Position numbers and translations under genes: made by a program. Under the pieces are notes generated by a model. It made no database searches. It was not told the DNA's origin and saw only the letters and a program-made list of their open reading frames with translations. A stretch of DNA of 64,000 nucleotides from assembly GCA_033795365.1 (NCBI GenBank), contig JARYGU010000008.1, positions 62,001 through 126,000 of the forward strand, given 5' to 3'. Of this stretch, positions 26,943-34,915 are shown one piece after another. Source of the stretch: JARYGU01 sp033795365 (GTDB taxonomy: Bacteria > Pseudomonadota > Alphaproteobacteria > Rhizobiales > Rhizobiaceae). How positions within the stretch are numbered: the stretch's first letter is position 1; each line of letters starts with the position of its first letter.

Positions 26943-27374
26943 TCAGCGTCCGAGACCGATCATAGATACATCGGTGAGCGAGAAACCGGCATCGCTCGTG
27001 AGAATCGGCACTCGGCGGCTCTTCGCTACGGCGTAGTGAAAGCAGTCGGCCAGATTGAGTGCGCGGTTTCGTTCCGCATCGGGATACCGGTGACGCCCGT
27101 ATCGGTCGAATGCTTGCAACGCGACATGCTTGTCCTGCTCGCTTACCGGCAGAACTTCGATCTCCGCCGCGTCGATAAATGCCTGCACCCATGCTTCCGC
27201 GTCTTCCATTTGCATTTTCTTCTTGCGGAACAGTCCGGCTGTTGCCTCCCAGGTGGCAAGAACGGAGGTAACGAGAGGGCCTTGCGCACGCCCACGATCC
27301 ATGGCTTGCGTATAGACCTTCGCATTCGCCTCCTCGGTCAGGATCGCAATGATGACCGAAGCATCGATGAACAT
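26943..27374 (-). CDS. vapC: VapC-like PIN-domain toxin
   Basis: 143 residues. PIN-domain RNase: acidic residues in FIDASVIIAILTEE (Asp4), TWEATAG (Glu about 43) and LNLADCFHYAVA plus LTSDAGF at the C-terminus complete the Mg2+ site. The ATG shares a base with the VapB stop (TGATG), so they are coupled. Characterised VapCs cut tRNAs or rRNA. The gene looks intact. Confidence 0.9.
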   Translation of the reverse strand: MFIDASVIIAILTEEANAKVYTQAMDRGRAQGPLVTSVLATWEATAGLFRKKKMQMEDAEAWVQAFIDAAEIEVLPVSEQDKHVALQAFDRYGRHRYPDAERNRALNLADCFHYAVAKSRRVPILTSDAGFSLTDVSMIGLGR

Positions 27375-27613
27375 CAGTCTTCGCCGTTGATCTCGTCGAA
27401 AAAGGCCTTGTCCGCCACCAATCCGGTGTCCGGATAGGCGGCGACGCGCTCGCGCAACGGCTTCAGCCGGTCCCAAAGCGGCACCGTCTCAACGGAGCGG
27501 CGCAATTCGTTTTCCAGTGCAAGCTTCACTGCAGCCGTCTTGTTGATGTGTTTGCGCTTTGCCAGCTTCTCAGCCAGCGCGTTGACCTCTTCGCTACGAA
27601 TATTGAGCGGCAT
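27374..27613 (-). CDS. vapB: VapB-like antitoxin (PSK family)
   Basis: 79 residues. MPLNIRSEEVNALAEKLAKR then INKTAAVKLALENELRR is the Rv0623-type antitoxin N-terminus that binds DNA; the acidic C-terminus would cover VapC. The ATG at 27613 is chosen over an upstream frame because it matches the family and lies 11 nt after the operator. It is separate from cimA by 59 nt that carry its own operator. Confidence 0.9.
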   Translation of the reverse strand: MPLNIRSEEVNALAEKLAKRKHINKTAAVKLALENELRRSVETVPLWDRLKPLRERVAAYPDTGLVADKAFFDEINGED

Positions 27614-27624
27614 GGTGATCTCCG

Positions 27625-27655
27625 TGTGTAGACAATATATCGCATTGTCTACACA
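27625..27655. promoter_or_regulatory. perfect inverted repeat, VapB operator
   Basis: TGTGTAGACAAT (27625-27636) and ATTGTCTACACA (27644-27655) are perfect 12-bp arms around 7 nt. A minus-strand TTGCAT lies 17 nt before GATATA inside the repeat, so the site would cover the module's promoter. It ends 17 nt from the cimA stop. Confidence 0.8.
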
Positions 27656-27672
27656 TCGATGCAAGTCCGCCG

Positions 27673-29289
27673 CTACTCCGCCGCCACGCGTCCCGCCTCA
27701 CCGCGGTTCTTGAGCAGCTTGTAGATGATGCTGTCCATCAGAGCCTGGAACGACGCGTCGATGATGTTTTCCGACACGCCGACCGTCCACCAGCGCACGC
27801 CGCTCGAATCGATCGATTCGATAAGGACGCGGGTGACCGCCTCGGTGCCGCCGTTGAGGATGCGCACCTTGAAGTCGGCGAGCACCAGATCGTCGATCTC
27901 GTGCTGGTATTTGCCGAAATCCTTGCGCAGCGCCAGGTCGAGCGCATTGACGGGGCCGTCACCCTCGGCCACCGACATCAGCGTCTGCCCGTCGATCACG
28001 ATCTTCACCACCGCTTCGGAAACGATCTTGATGCGCCCGTGGGAATCGAACCGGCGTTCGACCATCACGCGGAAACCGTCGATCGCGAAGAATTCCGGAA
28101 TGGTGCCGAGCGTGCGCCGGGCGAGCAGCTCGAAGCTCGCATCCGCGCCTTCATAGGCATAGCCGGACGCCTCGCGCTCCTTGACGATCTCGATCAGCCG
28201 GTCGAGCCGCGGATCGTTTTTCAAGACGTCGATGCCGCGCCGCTTCAGCGCATTGATGAAGTTTGCCTTGCCGCCCTGGTCGGAAACCATGACCTTGCGG
28301 AAATTGCCGACGCTTTCCGGCACGACATGTTCGTAGGTGCGCGGGTCCTTCAGCAGGGCCGAGGCATGGATGCCCGCCTTGGTGGCGAAGGCCGAGGCGC
28401 CGACATAGGGCGCCTGGTGGTCCGGGGAGCGGTTCAGCAATTCGTCGAAGGCATGGGAAAGAACGGTCAGGCCTTCCAGCCGCTCCCTGTCGATCGCGGT
28501 TTCGAAGCGGCGTGCATAGGTTTCCTTCAAGGCCAGCGTCGGGATCAGGGTGACGAGATTGGCATTGCCGCAGCGCTCGCCGATGCCGTTCAGCGTGCCC
28601 TGGATCTGGCGCACGCCGGCCTCGACGGCGGCAAGCGAATTGGCAACCGCTTGGCCCGTGTCGTTATGCGCATGGATGCCGAGATTGGCGCCGGGCACGC
28701 CGGCGGCGACGACGGCCGAAACGATGTCGCGGATCTCCGGCGGCTGAGTGCCGCCATTGGTGTCGCAGAGCACGACCCAGCGGGCGCCGGCTTCGAAGGC
28801 CGTCTTCGCACAGGCAAGCGCATAGTCCGGATTGGCCTTGTAGCCGTCGAAGAAATGCTCGCAGTCGACCATCGCTTCCTTGCCGGCGGCCGCAACAGCC
28901 GCGACCGAGGCGCTGATCGATTCGAGGTTCTCCTCGTTTGTGCAGCCGAGCGCCACGCGCACGTGGTAATCCCAGCTTTTCGCCACGAGACAGACCGCAT
29001 CGCTCTTCGCCTCGATCAGCGCCGCAAGACCCGGATCGTTGGAGGCGGAAATGCCGGCCCGCTTGGTCATGCCGAAGGCGACGAACTTTGCATGGCCGGT
29101 GCGCTTCCTGGTGAAGAAAGCCGTATCCGTGGGGTTTGCGCCCGGATAGCCGCCTTCGACATAGTCCAGGCCGAACTCGTCCAGCATGCCGGCAATGGCG
29201 ATCTTGTCCTCGATGGAAAAATCGATGCCGGGCGTCTGCTGGCCGTCGCGAAGCGTGGTGTCGAAAAGGTAGATACGATCTTTCTGCAT
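27673..29289 (-). CDS. cimA: citramalate synthase / alpha-isopropylmalate synthase family
   Basis: 538 residues. DRE-TIM barrel enzyme: FDTTLRDGQQTPGIDFS at about 9-25 and HAHNDTGQAVANSLAAVEAG at about 207 bind the metal and substrates; a LeuA-type allosteric domain occupies the last 130 residues. The length and motifs fit CimA, which joins pyruvate and acetyl-CoA to citramalate for isoleucine synthesis, but homocitrate-like functions cannot be excluded. AGGAGG precedes the ATG. The longer open frame runs into the repeat element. Confidence 0.85.
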   Translation of the reverse strand: MQKDRIYLFDTTLRDGQQTPGIDFSIEDKIAIAGMLDEFGLDYVEGGYPGANPTDTAFFTRKRTGHAKFVAFGMTKRAGISASNDPGLAALIEAKSDAVCLVAKSWDYHVRVALGCTNEENLESISASVAAVAAAGKEAMVDCEHFFDGYKANPDYALACAKTAFEAGARWVVLCDTNGGTQPPEIRDIVSAVVAAGVPGANLGIHAHNDTGQAVANSLAAVEAGVRQIQGTLNGIGERCGNANLVTLIPTLALKETYARRFETAIDRERLEGLTVLSHAFDELLNRSPDHQAPYVGASAFATKAGIHASALLKDPRTYEHVVPESVGNFRKVMVSDQGGKANFINALKRRGIDVLKNDPRLDRLIEIVKEREASGYAYEGADASFELLARRTLGTIPEFFAIDGFRVMVERRFDSHGRIKIVSEAVVKIVIDGQTLMSVAEGDGPVNALDLALRKDFGKYQHEIDDLVLADFKVRILNGGTEAVTRVLIESIDSSGVRWWTVGVSENIIDASFQALMDSIIYKLLKNRGEAGRVAAE

Positions 29290-29329
29290 CTGTTCCCTCC
29301 TTGGGAACCTATTGAACACTTCAAATCTG

Positions 29330-29464
29330 CCCCTCATCCGGCTGCCGCCACCTTCTCCCCGCAGGCGGGGAGAAGGGATATGCCGCGCCGGTTTCCCAAA
29401 CCCGAACCTTGCGTTCGGCAGGTCTCCTCTCCCCGCCTGCGGGGAGAAGGTTAGGGTGAGGGGC
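29330..29464. repeat. RIME-like palindromic intergenic element
   Basis: 135 bp between cimA and the peptidase stop. Outer arms CCCCTCA / TGAGGGG (29330-29336 and 29457-29463) enclose two strong hairpins: CCTTCTCCCCGC with GCGGGGAGAAGG (29351-29376), and CTCTCCCCGC with GCGGGGAGAAG (from 29427). This composition is known in rhizobia as intergenic mosaic elements (RIME and relatives). It probably acts as a transcript end or is simply a dispersed repeat. Confidence 0.8.
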
Positions 29465-29470
29465 AGTCTC

Positions 29471-30430
29471 TCAGATCTTCCCCGCAAACTTGTCCGTCGC
29501 GTAGATCAGCCGGTCGAGGATGCCGGGTTCGGAATAGGCGTGGCCTGCCCCTTCGACCAGGTAGAACTCCGCATCCGGCCAGGCCTTGTGAAGCTGCCAG
29601 GCATATTTCGCCGGGCACGGCATGTCGTAGCGCCCATGCACGATGACGCCCGGAATGCCTGCCAGCCTACTGGCGTCGCGCAGGATCTGCCCCTCCTCCA
29701 GCCAGCCGGCATTGACGAAGAAATGGTTCTCGATGCGGGCGAAAGCGTGGGCGTATTCGTCCTCCTCGAAGGGTGTGCTCGTCTCGGGTTCCGGCAGCAG
29801 CGTGATCGTCTCGCCCTCCCAGATGCTCCAGGCTTTCGCAGCCGCGACGCGCGTCGCCTTGTCGTCGCTCGTCAGCCGCCGGTGATAGGCCAGCATCATC
29901 TCGTGGCGCTCCTCCGGCGGAATGGGCGCCACGAAGCGTTCCCACTTGTCGGGGAACATTTCCGAGACGCCGAACTGATAATACCAGTCGAGCTCGGCCT
30001 TCGTCAGGGTGTAGATGCCGCGCACCACGAGTTCGGAGACCCGCCTGGGATGCTTCTCGGCATAGGCAAGCGCCAGCGTCGAACCCCAGGAGCCGCCGAA
30101 GACCAGCCATTTTTCCGCGCCCGCCATCTCACGCAGGCGTTCGATGTCGTCCGCCAGATGCCAGGTGGTGTTGGCATCGAGCTCGGCATGCGGGGTCGAC
30201 TTGCCGCAGCCGCGCTGATCGAAGAGCGTGACGTCGTAGAGTGCGGGATCGAACAGGCGGCGATGCTTCGGCGAGATCGTGCCGCCCGGCCCGCCATGCA
30301 GGAAGACGGCCGGCTTTGCGCCCGGCGTTCCGGCGCGTTCCCAATAGATGCTGTGTCCGTCGCCGACGTCGAGATGGCCGGAGGCATAGGGCTCTATCTC
30401 CGGATAAAGCGTGCGCAACGTTCCGCTCAT
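29471..30430 (-). CDS. pip: proline iminopeptidase
   Basis: 319 residues. An alpha/beta hydrolase releasing N-terminal proline from peptides. HGGPGG at about 45-50 (oxyanion), DQRGCGKS at about 71, the nucleophile GGSWGS with Ser near 114, an Asp in VHGRYDMPCP and His in GAGHAYSEPG complete the triad. Its ATG overlaps the stop of the preceding GFA gene (ATGA), making it the last gene of a six-gene coupled operon that starts at vapB. Confidence 0.93.
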   Translation of the reverse strand: MSGTLRTLYPEIEPYASGHLDVGDGHSIYWERAGTPGAKPAVFLHGGPGGTISPKHRRLFDPALYDVTLFDQRGCGKSTPHAELDANTTWHLADDIERLREMAGAEKWLVFGGSWGSTLALAYAEKHPRRVSELVVRGIYTLTKAELDWYYQFGVSEMFPDKWERFVAPIPPEERHEMMLAYHRRLTSDDKATRVAAAKAWSIWEGETITLLPEPETSTPFEEDEYAHAFARIENHFFVNAGWLEEGQILRDASRLAGIPGVIVHGRYDMPCPAKYAWQLHKAWPDAEFYLVEGAGHAYSEPGILDRLIYATDKFAGKI

Positions 30431-30906
30431 AGTTTCAGTCCCTGCGCCGGCCAGTCGGCCGTGTCGTGATCGGGATGCTGGAAGGAGATGATCGCCTCCT
30501 GCTGGCTGTAATAATCGGGATCGTCATGGATGGGTTGGTCGAAGATCGTCTCGACCCAGGGCAACCGCGAAGCATAGTTCACCTGGATCTGCGGCGCGAG
30601 ATCCGAACGATCGTCGAAGGCGCCGATGGCGATCTCCACGCCGCCCGGATGGCGATAGGTCAGCGGCGTGCCGCAATCGGCGCAGAAGCCACGGTCGATA
30701 TTGATCGAGGACTGGAAATAGCTCGGCGCGCCGCGGGTCCATTCCAGCCCGTCCGAAGGCGCCGTCACCAAAGCGGAGAAGAAGCCGCCGAACTGCTTCT
30801 GGCACATGCGGCAATGGCAGATGGAGGGGCGCCCGAGTTTGCCCTTGATGCGGAAGCGGACGGCGCCGCACTGGCAGCCGCCGCTGCGGGTGGTGGTTTC
30901 GGTCAT
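30427..30906 (-). CDS. GFA-family protein (third of three tandem copies)
   Basis: 159 residues. GGCQCGAVRFRI, CHCRMCQK and CADCGTPL supply the zinc-binding Cys set of the glutathione-dependent formaldehyde-activating (Mss4-like) fold. Most members have no tested activity; formaldehyde-glutathione condensation is known only for the namesake. It ends by overlapping pip and begins 2 nt after the stop of the middle copy. It differs clearly from its two neighbours, so this is an old duplication. Confidence 0.88.
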   Translation of the reverse strand: MTETTTRSGGCQCGAVRFRIKGKLGRPSICHCRMCQKQFGGFFSALVTAPSDGLEWTRGAPSYFQSSINIDRGFCADCGTPLTYRHPGGVEIAIGAFDDRSDLAPQIQVNYASRLPWVETIFDQPIHDDPDYYSQQEAIISFQHPDHDTADWPAQGLKL

Positions 30907-30908
30907 GA

Positions 30909-31406
30909 TCAATCCTCCGGAGGCCAATGATCGGTGTCGTAATCGGGATGCTGGCGGTTCGATTCGAGGACCGCGATATGGCGCGCGCGATCCGCCTCGC
31001 CGCCGGCGCTGGTCTCGCTTTCCGGCAGATCGGCCAGATGCGAGAACCACGGCACGCGCGCCTCGACGCCGGATTGGGTCAGCGGCCGCACGTCGTCCGG
31101 ATCGTCCAGAGAGCCCAGCACGATATTGATGAAGTCCTCGCCCGGCATGTCATAGAAGAGCGGCGTGCCGCAATCGCGGCAGAAGCCCCGGCGCACCAGA
31201 TGCGACGAGCGGAACCACGACGGCTCGCCGCGCGTGACGCTGAAGCTCGCCCTCACCGCATTGGCGAGCGGCATGAAATAGTTGCCCGCCGCCTTCTGGC
31301 ACATGCGGCAGTGACAGAGATGCGCATCGCCGAGCGTGCCTTCGACGCGGTAGCGCACCGCGCCGCATTGGCACCCGCCGGTATAGATGCGCCAGATGCT
31401 GCTCAT
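30909..31406 (-). CDS. GFA-family protein (second of three tandem copies)
   Basis: 165 residues. YTGGCQCGAVRYRVEG, LCHCRMCQKAAGNYF and FCRDCGTPLFYD define the same zinc-binding GFA/Mss4-like fold as its neighbours. The C-terminus (HPDYDTDHWPPED) resembles the ends of the other two copies, whose final residues include HPDHDTADWP and HPDRDTAEWP. Its ATG overlaps the stop of the first copy (ATGA at 31403-31406). An in-frame ATG 21 nt upstream is less likely. Confidence 0.87.
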   Translation of the reverse strand: MSSIWRIYTGGCQCGAVRYRVEGTLGDAHLCHCRMCQKAAGNYFMPLANAVRASFSVTRGEPSWFRSSHLVRRGFCRDCGTPLFYDMPGEDFINIVLGSLDDPDDVRPLTQSGVEARVPWFSHLADLPESETSAGGEADRARHIAVLESNRQHPDYDTDHWPPED

Positions 31407-31885
31407 CGCCCGCCCTTTTCCGGCCATTCCGCCGTGTCGCGGTCGGGATGCTGGTAGGAGACGACGTCGAGCACAAAGGGCGCGGCTTCGGCATCCTCCT
31501 CGGTGCGGTGGCCGGGCAGCGCGTGCAGCCGGTCGACGAAGTCGATCTTGCCCTCGATGCCGAACTGCACCGTGGGCGGCAGTCGCTCCGGCTCGTCGAA
31601 GGCGCCGGCTGCGATCGCGATCCCGTCCGGCGCCTCATAGGTCAGCGGCGTGCCGCATTCGGCGCAAAAGCCGCGAAGCGCGAAATTCGAGGAGCGGAAC
31701 TTCTTCGGTCCGCCGCGCGTCCAGACAAGCTCGGCGCCGCGCGTGGACACCAGCGGCGCGTAATAGGCGCCGAACGCCTTCTGGCACATGCGGCAATGGC
31801 AGATGGAGGAATCGGTGAGCTCGCCGCGAACCCGGAAGCGCACGGCCCCGCACTGGCATCCGCCGGCATAGGTGGGAATGGTCAT
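31403..31885 (-). CDS. GFA-family protein (first of three tandem copies)
   Basis: 160 residues. MTIPTYAGGCQCGAVRFRVR, ICHCRMCQKAFGAYY and FCAECGTPLTYE carry the Cys ligands of the GFA/Mss4-like fold. Its ATG overlaps the VapC stop (ATGA at 31882-31885), so it is translationally coupled to the toxin. The ORF could be extended upstream through vapC in another frame, but that extension is a shadow. Confidence 0.87.
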   Translation of the reverse strand: MTIPTYAGGCQCGAVRFRVRGELTDSSICHCRMCQKAFGAYYAPLVSTRGAELVWTRGGPKKFRSSNFALRGFCAECGTPLTYEAPDGIAIAAGAFDEPERLPPTVQFGIEGKIDFVDRLHALPGHRTEEDAEAAPFVLDVVSYQHPDRDTAEWPEKGGR

Positions 31886-32298
31886 GGGATTGGCTCCATC
31901 CAGTTCTCGACCTTCAGGCCTTCGATGCAGGAGAATTCGCGAGTATTGGCGGTGACCAGCGTCAGATCGAGGGAAAGCGCATGCGCTGCTATGAAGAGGT
32001 CGGTGTAACCGATGGGCTGGCCGATCTTCTCCAGAGCGTCGCGTGCCACCGCATAACTCCAGGAGGACGCTTCCTCGTAAGGAACGATCGCAATTCGCTC
32101 CAGCACATTCTCCACACGGTCCGTAAGGCGTTGCGAGCCCTTCTTCCTCAATCCATAGCGAAGTTCGGAAGCAACGATTGCGCTGGTGCAGAGATCCGCT
32201 TCGCCAATCTCCTTCGCCCGCATAGCAAGCGTGCCGTCGGGATTGCGGATCATTTCCGAAATCACGTTCGTATCGAGCATGTAGCGGAAATCCGTCAC
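31882..32298 (-). CDS. vapC: VapC-like PIN-domain toxin
   Basis: 138 residues. MTDFRYMLDTNVISEMIRNP places the first Asp at 9; SAIVASELRYGLRK gives the Glu near 45; GYTDLFIAAHALSLDLTLVT and ANTREF complete the PIN active site. It is close to the plasmid VagD/VapC tRNA-fMet-cleaving type. Overlaps VapB by ATGA (32295-32298) and the first GFA gene by ATGA, so toxin translation is tied to both. Confidence 0.92.
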   Translation of the reverse strand: MTDFRYMLDTNVISEMIRNPDGTLAMRAKEIGEADLCTSAIVASELRYGLRKKGSQRLTDRVENVLERIAIVPYEEASSWSYAVARDALEKIGQPIGYTDLFIAAHALSLDLTLVTANTREFSCIEGLKVENWMEPIP

Positions 32299-32567
32299 AG
32301 GTCGATGTCCTCGGGCGGGGGCTGCTTCTCATCAAGTTCGGGGAAGTCCTCGTCCCACGGCTCGATCGTCGCCAACCATTCGAAGAGACCCGTCCTGCTG
32401 CGTTTCGGCTCGATGATGAGACGATCGCCCTCCTTGCGCATGACCGCCTCGTTGCCAGGGAGCTCGAACTCCACGGGAATGCGGACAGCCTGGTTGCGGC
32501 CGTTGCGAAAAAGCTTCACGTCCCGTTCCTGCAAAGGCTGCGGCACTTCCTTCGGCCTCACATTCAT
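32295..32567 (-). CDS. vapB: VapB/VagC-like antitoxin, AbrB-type
   Basis: 90 residues. VKLFRNGRNQAVRIPVEFEL is the swapped-hairpin (AbrB/SpoVT) DNA-binding domain of VagC antitoxins; RTGLFEWLATIEPWDEDFPE at the C-terminus binds the toxin. The ATG at 32567 has GGAGGG before it; a GTG 12 nt upstream is possible. It heads the operon vapB-vapC-gfa-gfa-gfa-pip and lies next to a palindromic operator. Confidence 0.92.
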   Translation of the reverse strand: MNVRPKEVPQPLQERDVKLFRNGRNQAVRIPVEFELPGNEAVMRKEGDRLIIEPKRSRTGLFEWLATIEPWDEDFPELDEKQPPPEDIDL

Positions 32568-32586
32568 AGCGCCCTCCACGAGCTAC

Positions 32587-32608
32587 GGCATATGCCCAAG
32601 CATATGCC
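32587..32608. promoter_or_regulatory. inverted repeat, operator of the second vapBC
   Basis: GGCATATGC (32587-32595) and GCATATGCC (32600-32608) are perfect 9-bp arms 4 nt apart, 19 nt upstream of vapB and 21 nt after the cysS stop. Binding here by VapB-VapC would control the whole six-gene operon. Confidence 0.75.
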
Positions 32609-32629
32609 TTCGGATGCGGCAATACAACA

Positions 32630-34123
32630 TCACCGCCTGACCTCCCACGTCGTCACGCGTTCACCGGTCTCGGGGTCCCTGCCGTCCTTGAGCTGAATGC
32701 CTTTCGACAGCAGATCGTCGCGGATCCTGTCGGCTTCGGCGAAGTTTTTCCCGCGGATGAACGCGAGGCGTTCGGCGATTCGGACTTCAATGCCTCTCGC
32801 ATCGACCTCCACCGACATATCAAATCCCAGGAATTCAAGGGCAGCCTTGAGCTGCGCCGATGCGTTCAGTCTTTGCTCTGCAAGAACTGGATCGCCATCG
32901 ATTTCCGCGAAAGGGGCCTCGGTGCCGCCGAGGTCCTGGTCGAATGAAGCCTTGGCCAGTTCCGACAGCGAGAAAAAGGCGCCGGAGGTCGACAAGTCAT
33001 CCGCAAGGGCCTCGATGAAATCGTGCGGCAATCCGAGCTCATATCGAGCCAGGTCCGCAGCACGCTTCCACCTGCGCAGGGTATTCTCCGCCTCCTCCAG
33101 CCGCTTCACCGAAAAATCGATCGGCTCGCGGTAGTGCGTCATCAGCATCGCGAGGCGCAGCACTTCGCCCGGCCATTTGCGGCCGCCGAATTTCTCCGTG
33201 TGCAGCAGATCGTGGATGGTGACGAAGTTGCCTTCCGACTTCGACATCTTGCGGCCTTCGACCTGCACGAAGCCGTTGTGCATCCACACATTCGCCATGA
33301 CATGCGTGCCGTGGGCGCAGCGCGACTGCGCGATCTCGTTCTCGTGGTGCGGAAAAATGAGATCGAGCCCGCCGCCGTGGATGTCGAAGACCTCGCCGAG
33401 ATAGGCGGCGGACATGGCCGAGCATTCGATATGCCAGCCGGGCCGCCCCCTACCCCACGGAGAATTCCAGCCCGGCTCGTCGGGCGAGGAAAGCTTCCAC
33501 AATACGAAGTCGCCGGGGTTCTTCTTGTGCCGGTCGACGGCGACGCGGGCGCCGGCCTGCTGCTCGTCGAGATTGCGCTTGGAAAGCTGGCCGTAATCGG
33601 CCATCGAGCCGGTGTCGAACAGCACCTCGCCATTGGCTTCATAGGCATGGCCGCGTTCGATCAGACGCCCGATCAGCGTGATCATGTCGGTGCGGCCGTC
33701 GGCGCGCGGCTCGACGAACTCGGTCGCGCGCGGCTCATGCGTCGGCGGCAGGCAGCCGAGCTTGGCCACGTCGGCATGGAACTGATCCGCCGTCTTCTCG
33801 GTCACGCGGCGGATCGCCTCGTTCAGCGTCAGCCGCCCAGCCTCGATCTCCAGGCCGAAATCGCGCAGCGCCCGCGCGTTGATCTTGTCGTCGACGTCGG
33901 TGATGTTGCGGACATAGGTGACATGATCCTCGCCATAGAGATGGCGCAGCAGCCGATAGAGCACGTCGAAGACGATAACCGGGCGCGCATTGCCGATGTG
34001 AGCGAAATCGTAGACGGTCGGCCCGCAGACATACATGCGCACATCGCCGGGATCGATCGGAGCGAACGGCTCCTTGACCCGCGTCAGCGTGTTGTAAAGC
34101 GTCGGGACCGGTCTGTCGGCCAT
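32630..34123 (-). CDS. cysS: cysteinyl-tRNA synthetase
   Basis: 497 residues. Charges tRNA-Cys. Class I signature HIGN at 42-45 after the zinc ligand Cys33 (YVCGPTVYD), further zinc ligands in GWHIECSAM and FPHHENE, and KMSKS in the middle of the protein. Full length compared with the family (about 460-500). No T-box or other leader is visible. The vapB operator lies just after its stop. Confidence 0.97.
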   Translation of the reverse strand: MADRPVPTLYNTLTRVKEPFAPIDPGDVRMYVCGPTVYDFAHIGNARPVIVFDVLYRLLRHLYGEDHVTYVRNITDVDDKINARALRDFGLEIEAGRLTLNEAIRRVTEKTADQFHADVAKLGCLPPTHEPRATEFVEPRADGRTDMITLIGRLIERGHAYEANGEVLFDTGSMADYGQLSKRNLDEQQAGARVAVDRHKKNPGDFVLWKLSSPDEPGWNSPWGRGRPGWHIECSAMSAAYLGEVFDIHGGGLDLIFPHHENEIAQSRCAHGTHVMANVWMHNGFVQVEGRKMSKSEGNFVTIHDLLHTEKFGGRKWPGEVLRLAMLMTHYREPIDFSVKRLEEAENTLRRWKRAADLARYELGLPHDFIEALADDLSTSGAFFSLSELAKASFDQDLGGTEAPFAEIDGDPVLAEQRLNASAQLKAALEFLGFDMSVEVDARGIEVRIAERLAFIRGKNFAEADRIRDDLLSKGIQLKDGRDPETGERVTTWEVRR

Positions 34124-34533
34124 GAAGAATCTCCCAAAGGCAAGCGCCCGACCTGGCCGGGTCGTTTGTCATCCGGGACTTTTCAGGAGACGAAAACGGC
34201 CAGGCCAGCGGAAAGCTAGCGAATAATGCTCCGGCGAATGCAGAGTACCGTTTTCATGGCCGCTTTATCGCGCCGGAACGCGCCGCGGTCAAGGGAGGGA
34301 AAGGTGTCGCGAAGACACAGCGGACAAATATTTCCGCACCGCCGCATCTCGCATTCGCCGCCGCCTAGATTTCGTCCATTTTACCCTTATGAGCGACCTT
34401 GACGCGGGGAGCGTCGGGGCGGAATTCCAGCAGAATTGTCGACAGGCTTGCGAAATCCTTCCGGTTTCGGCTCGTGCTTCCTGCCGCCGGCGTTCCCGCC
34501 CGAGAATAAAAGTTACCACTCAAGGAGGAAGAC
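34124..34533. other. 410-nt intergenic region between cysS and a small gene
   Basis: The left half must hold the cysS promoter and the right half that of the small protein gene. Translations here are short and look unlike proteins. No clear hairpin terminator or repeat family was seen. It contains a few A+T-rich spots (for example near 34325 and 34505). Confidence 0.45.
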
Positions 34534-34686
34534 ATGAGTTCCGCGAAGAAGACAGAAACGACCCGAGCGCCCGCGCCCGACCTCGTCAGCCAGTATCGCC
34601 CGCTCGGATTGAAGGCCGTGCTCGCCGCGGCCCTGCAGATCAAGCGCAGCCGCCCGCTTGCCAAGCCTGCCAAGGTCGTCGCCTGA
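34534..34686 (+). CDS. 50-residue basic protein, member 1 of a paralogous pair
   Basis: M-S-S-A-K-K start, 50 residues, Lys/Arg/Ala-rich. The centre reads QYRPLGLKAVLAAALQIKR and shares YxPLGLxAVLAAA with the gene at 34916. A perfect AAGGAGG lies 7 nt before the ATG, supporting translation. It has no membrane helix or known domain; the motif could be an amphipathic helix. It lies alone between cysS and its paralogue. Too short for most gene finders. Confidence 0.6.
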   Translation: MSSAKKTETTRAPAPDLVSQYRPLGLKAVLAAALQIKRSRPLAKPAKVVA

Positions 34687-34731
34687 GCGTCTTCGGAGGT
34701 GTGCATCGTTGCTTTCCTCACGAAGGAAGAT

Positions 34732-34762
34732 GAAGTATCTTTGTAAACGCCGGTAATACTTC
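34732..34762 (+). promoter_or_regulatory. hairpin between the two small genes
   Basis: GAAGTAT (34732-34738) pairs with ATACTTC (34756-34762) across 17 nt, 45 nt after the first small gene. The flanks (34687-34915) are more A+T-rich than the surroundings and probably carry the second gene's promoter. Confidence 0.35.
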
Positions 34763-34915
34763 TTGATCGCCTTTTCAGGAAATTGCGGCAAATCGCCAAA
34801 TACTCATCGAACTTTCGGCAGATTTTAACCAAATCTTGCTCCTATATTTCTTTGCTCTCGTCAGCGGCAACGCTGCGATGATCGAAGATGCTCCGCAAGG
34901 AGGAAGGAGAACAGC

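Noticed and set aside
32630..34533. T-box or other amino-acid-sensing leader of cysS
   Set aside because: No T-box consensus or conserved stems seen in the minus-strand upstream region; T-boxes are not expected in this group.
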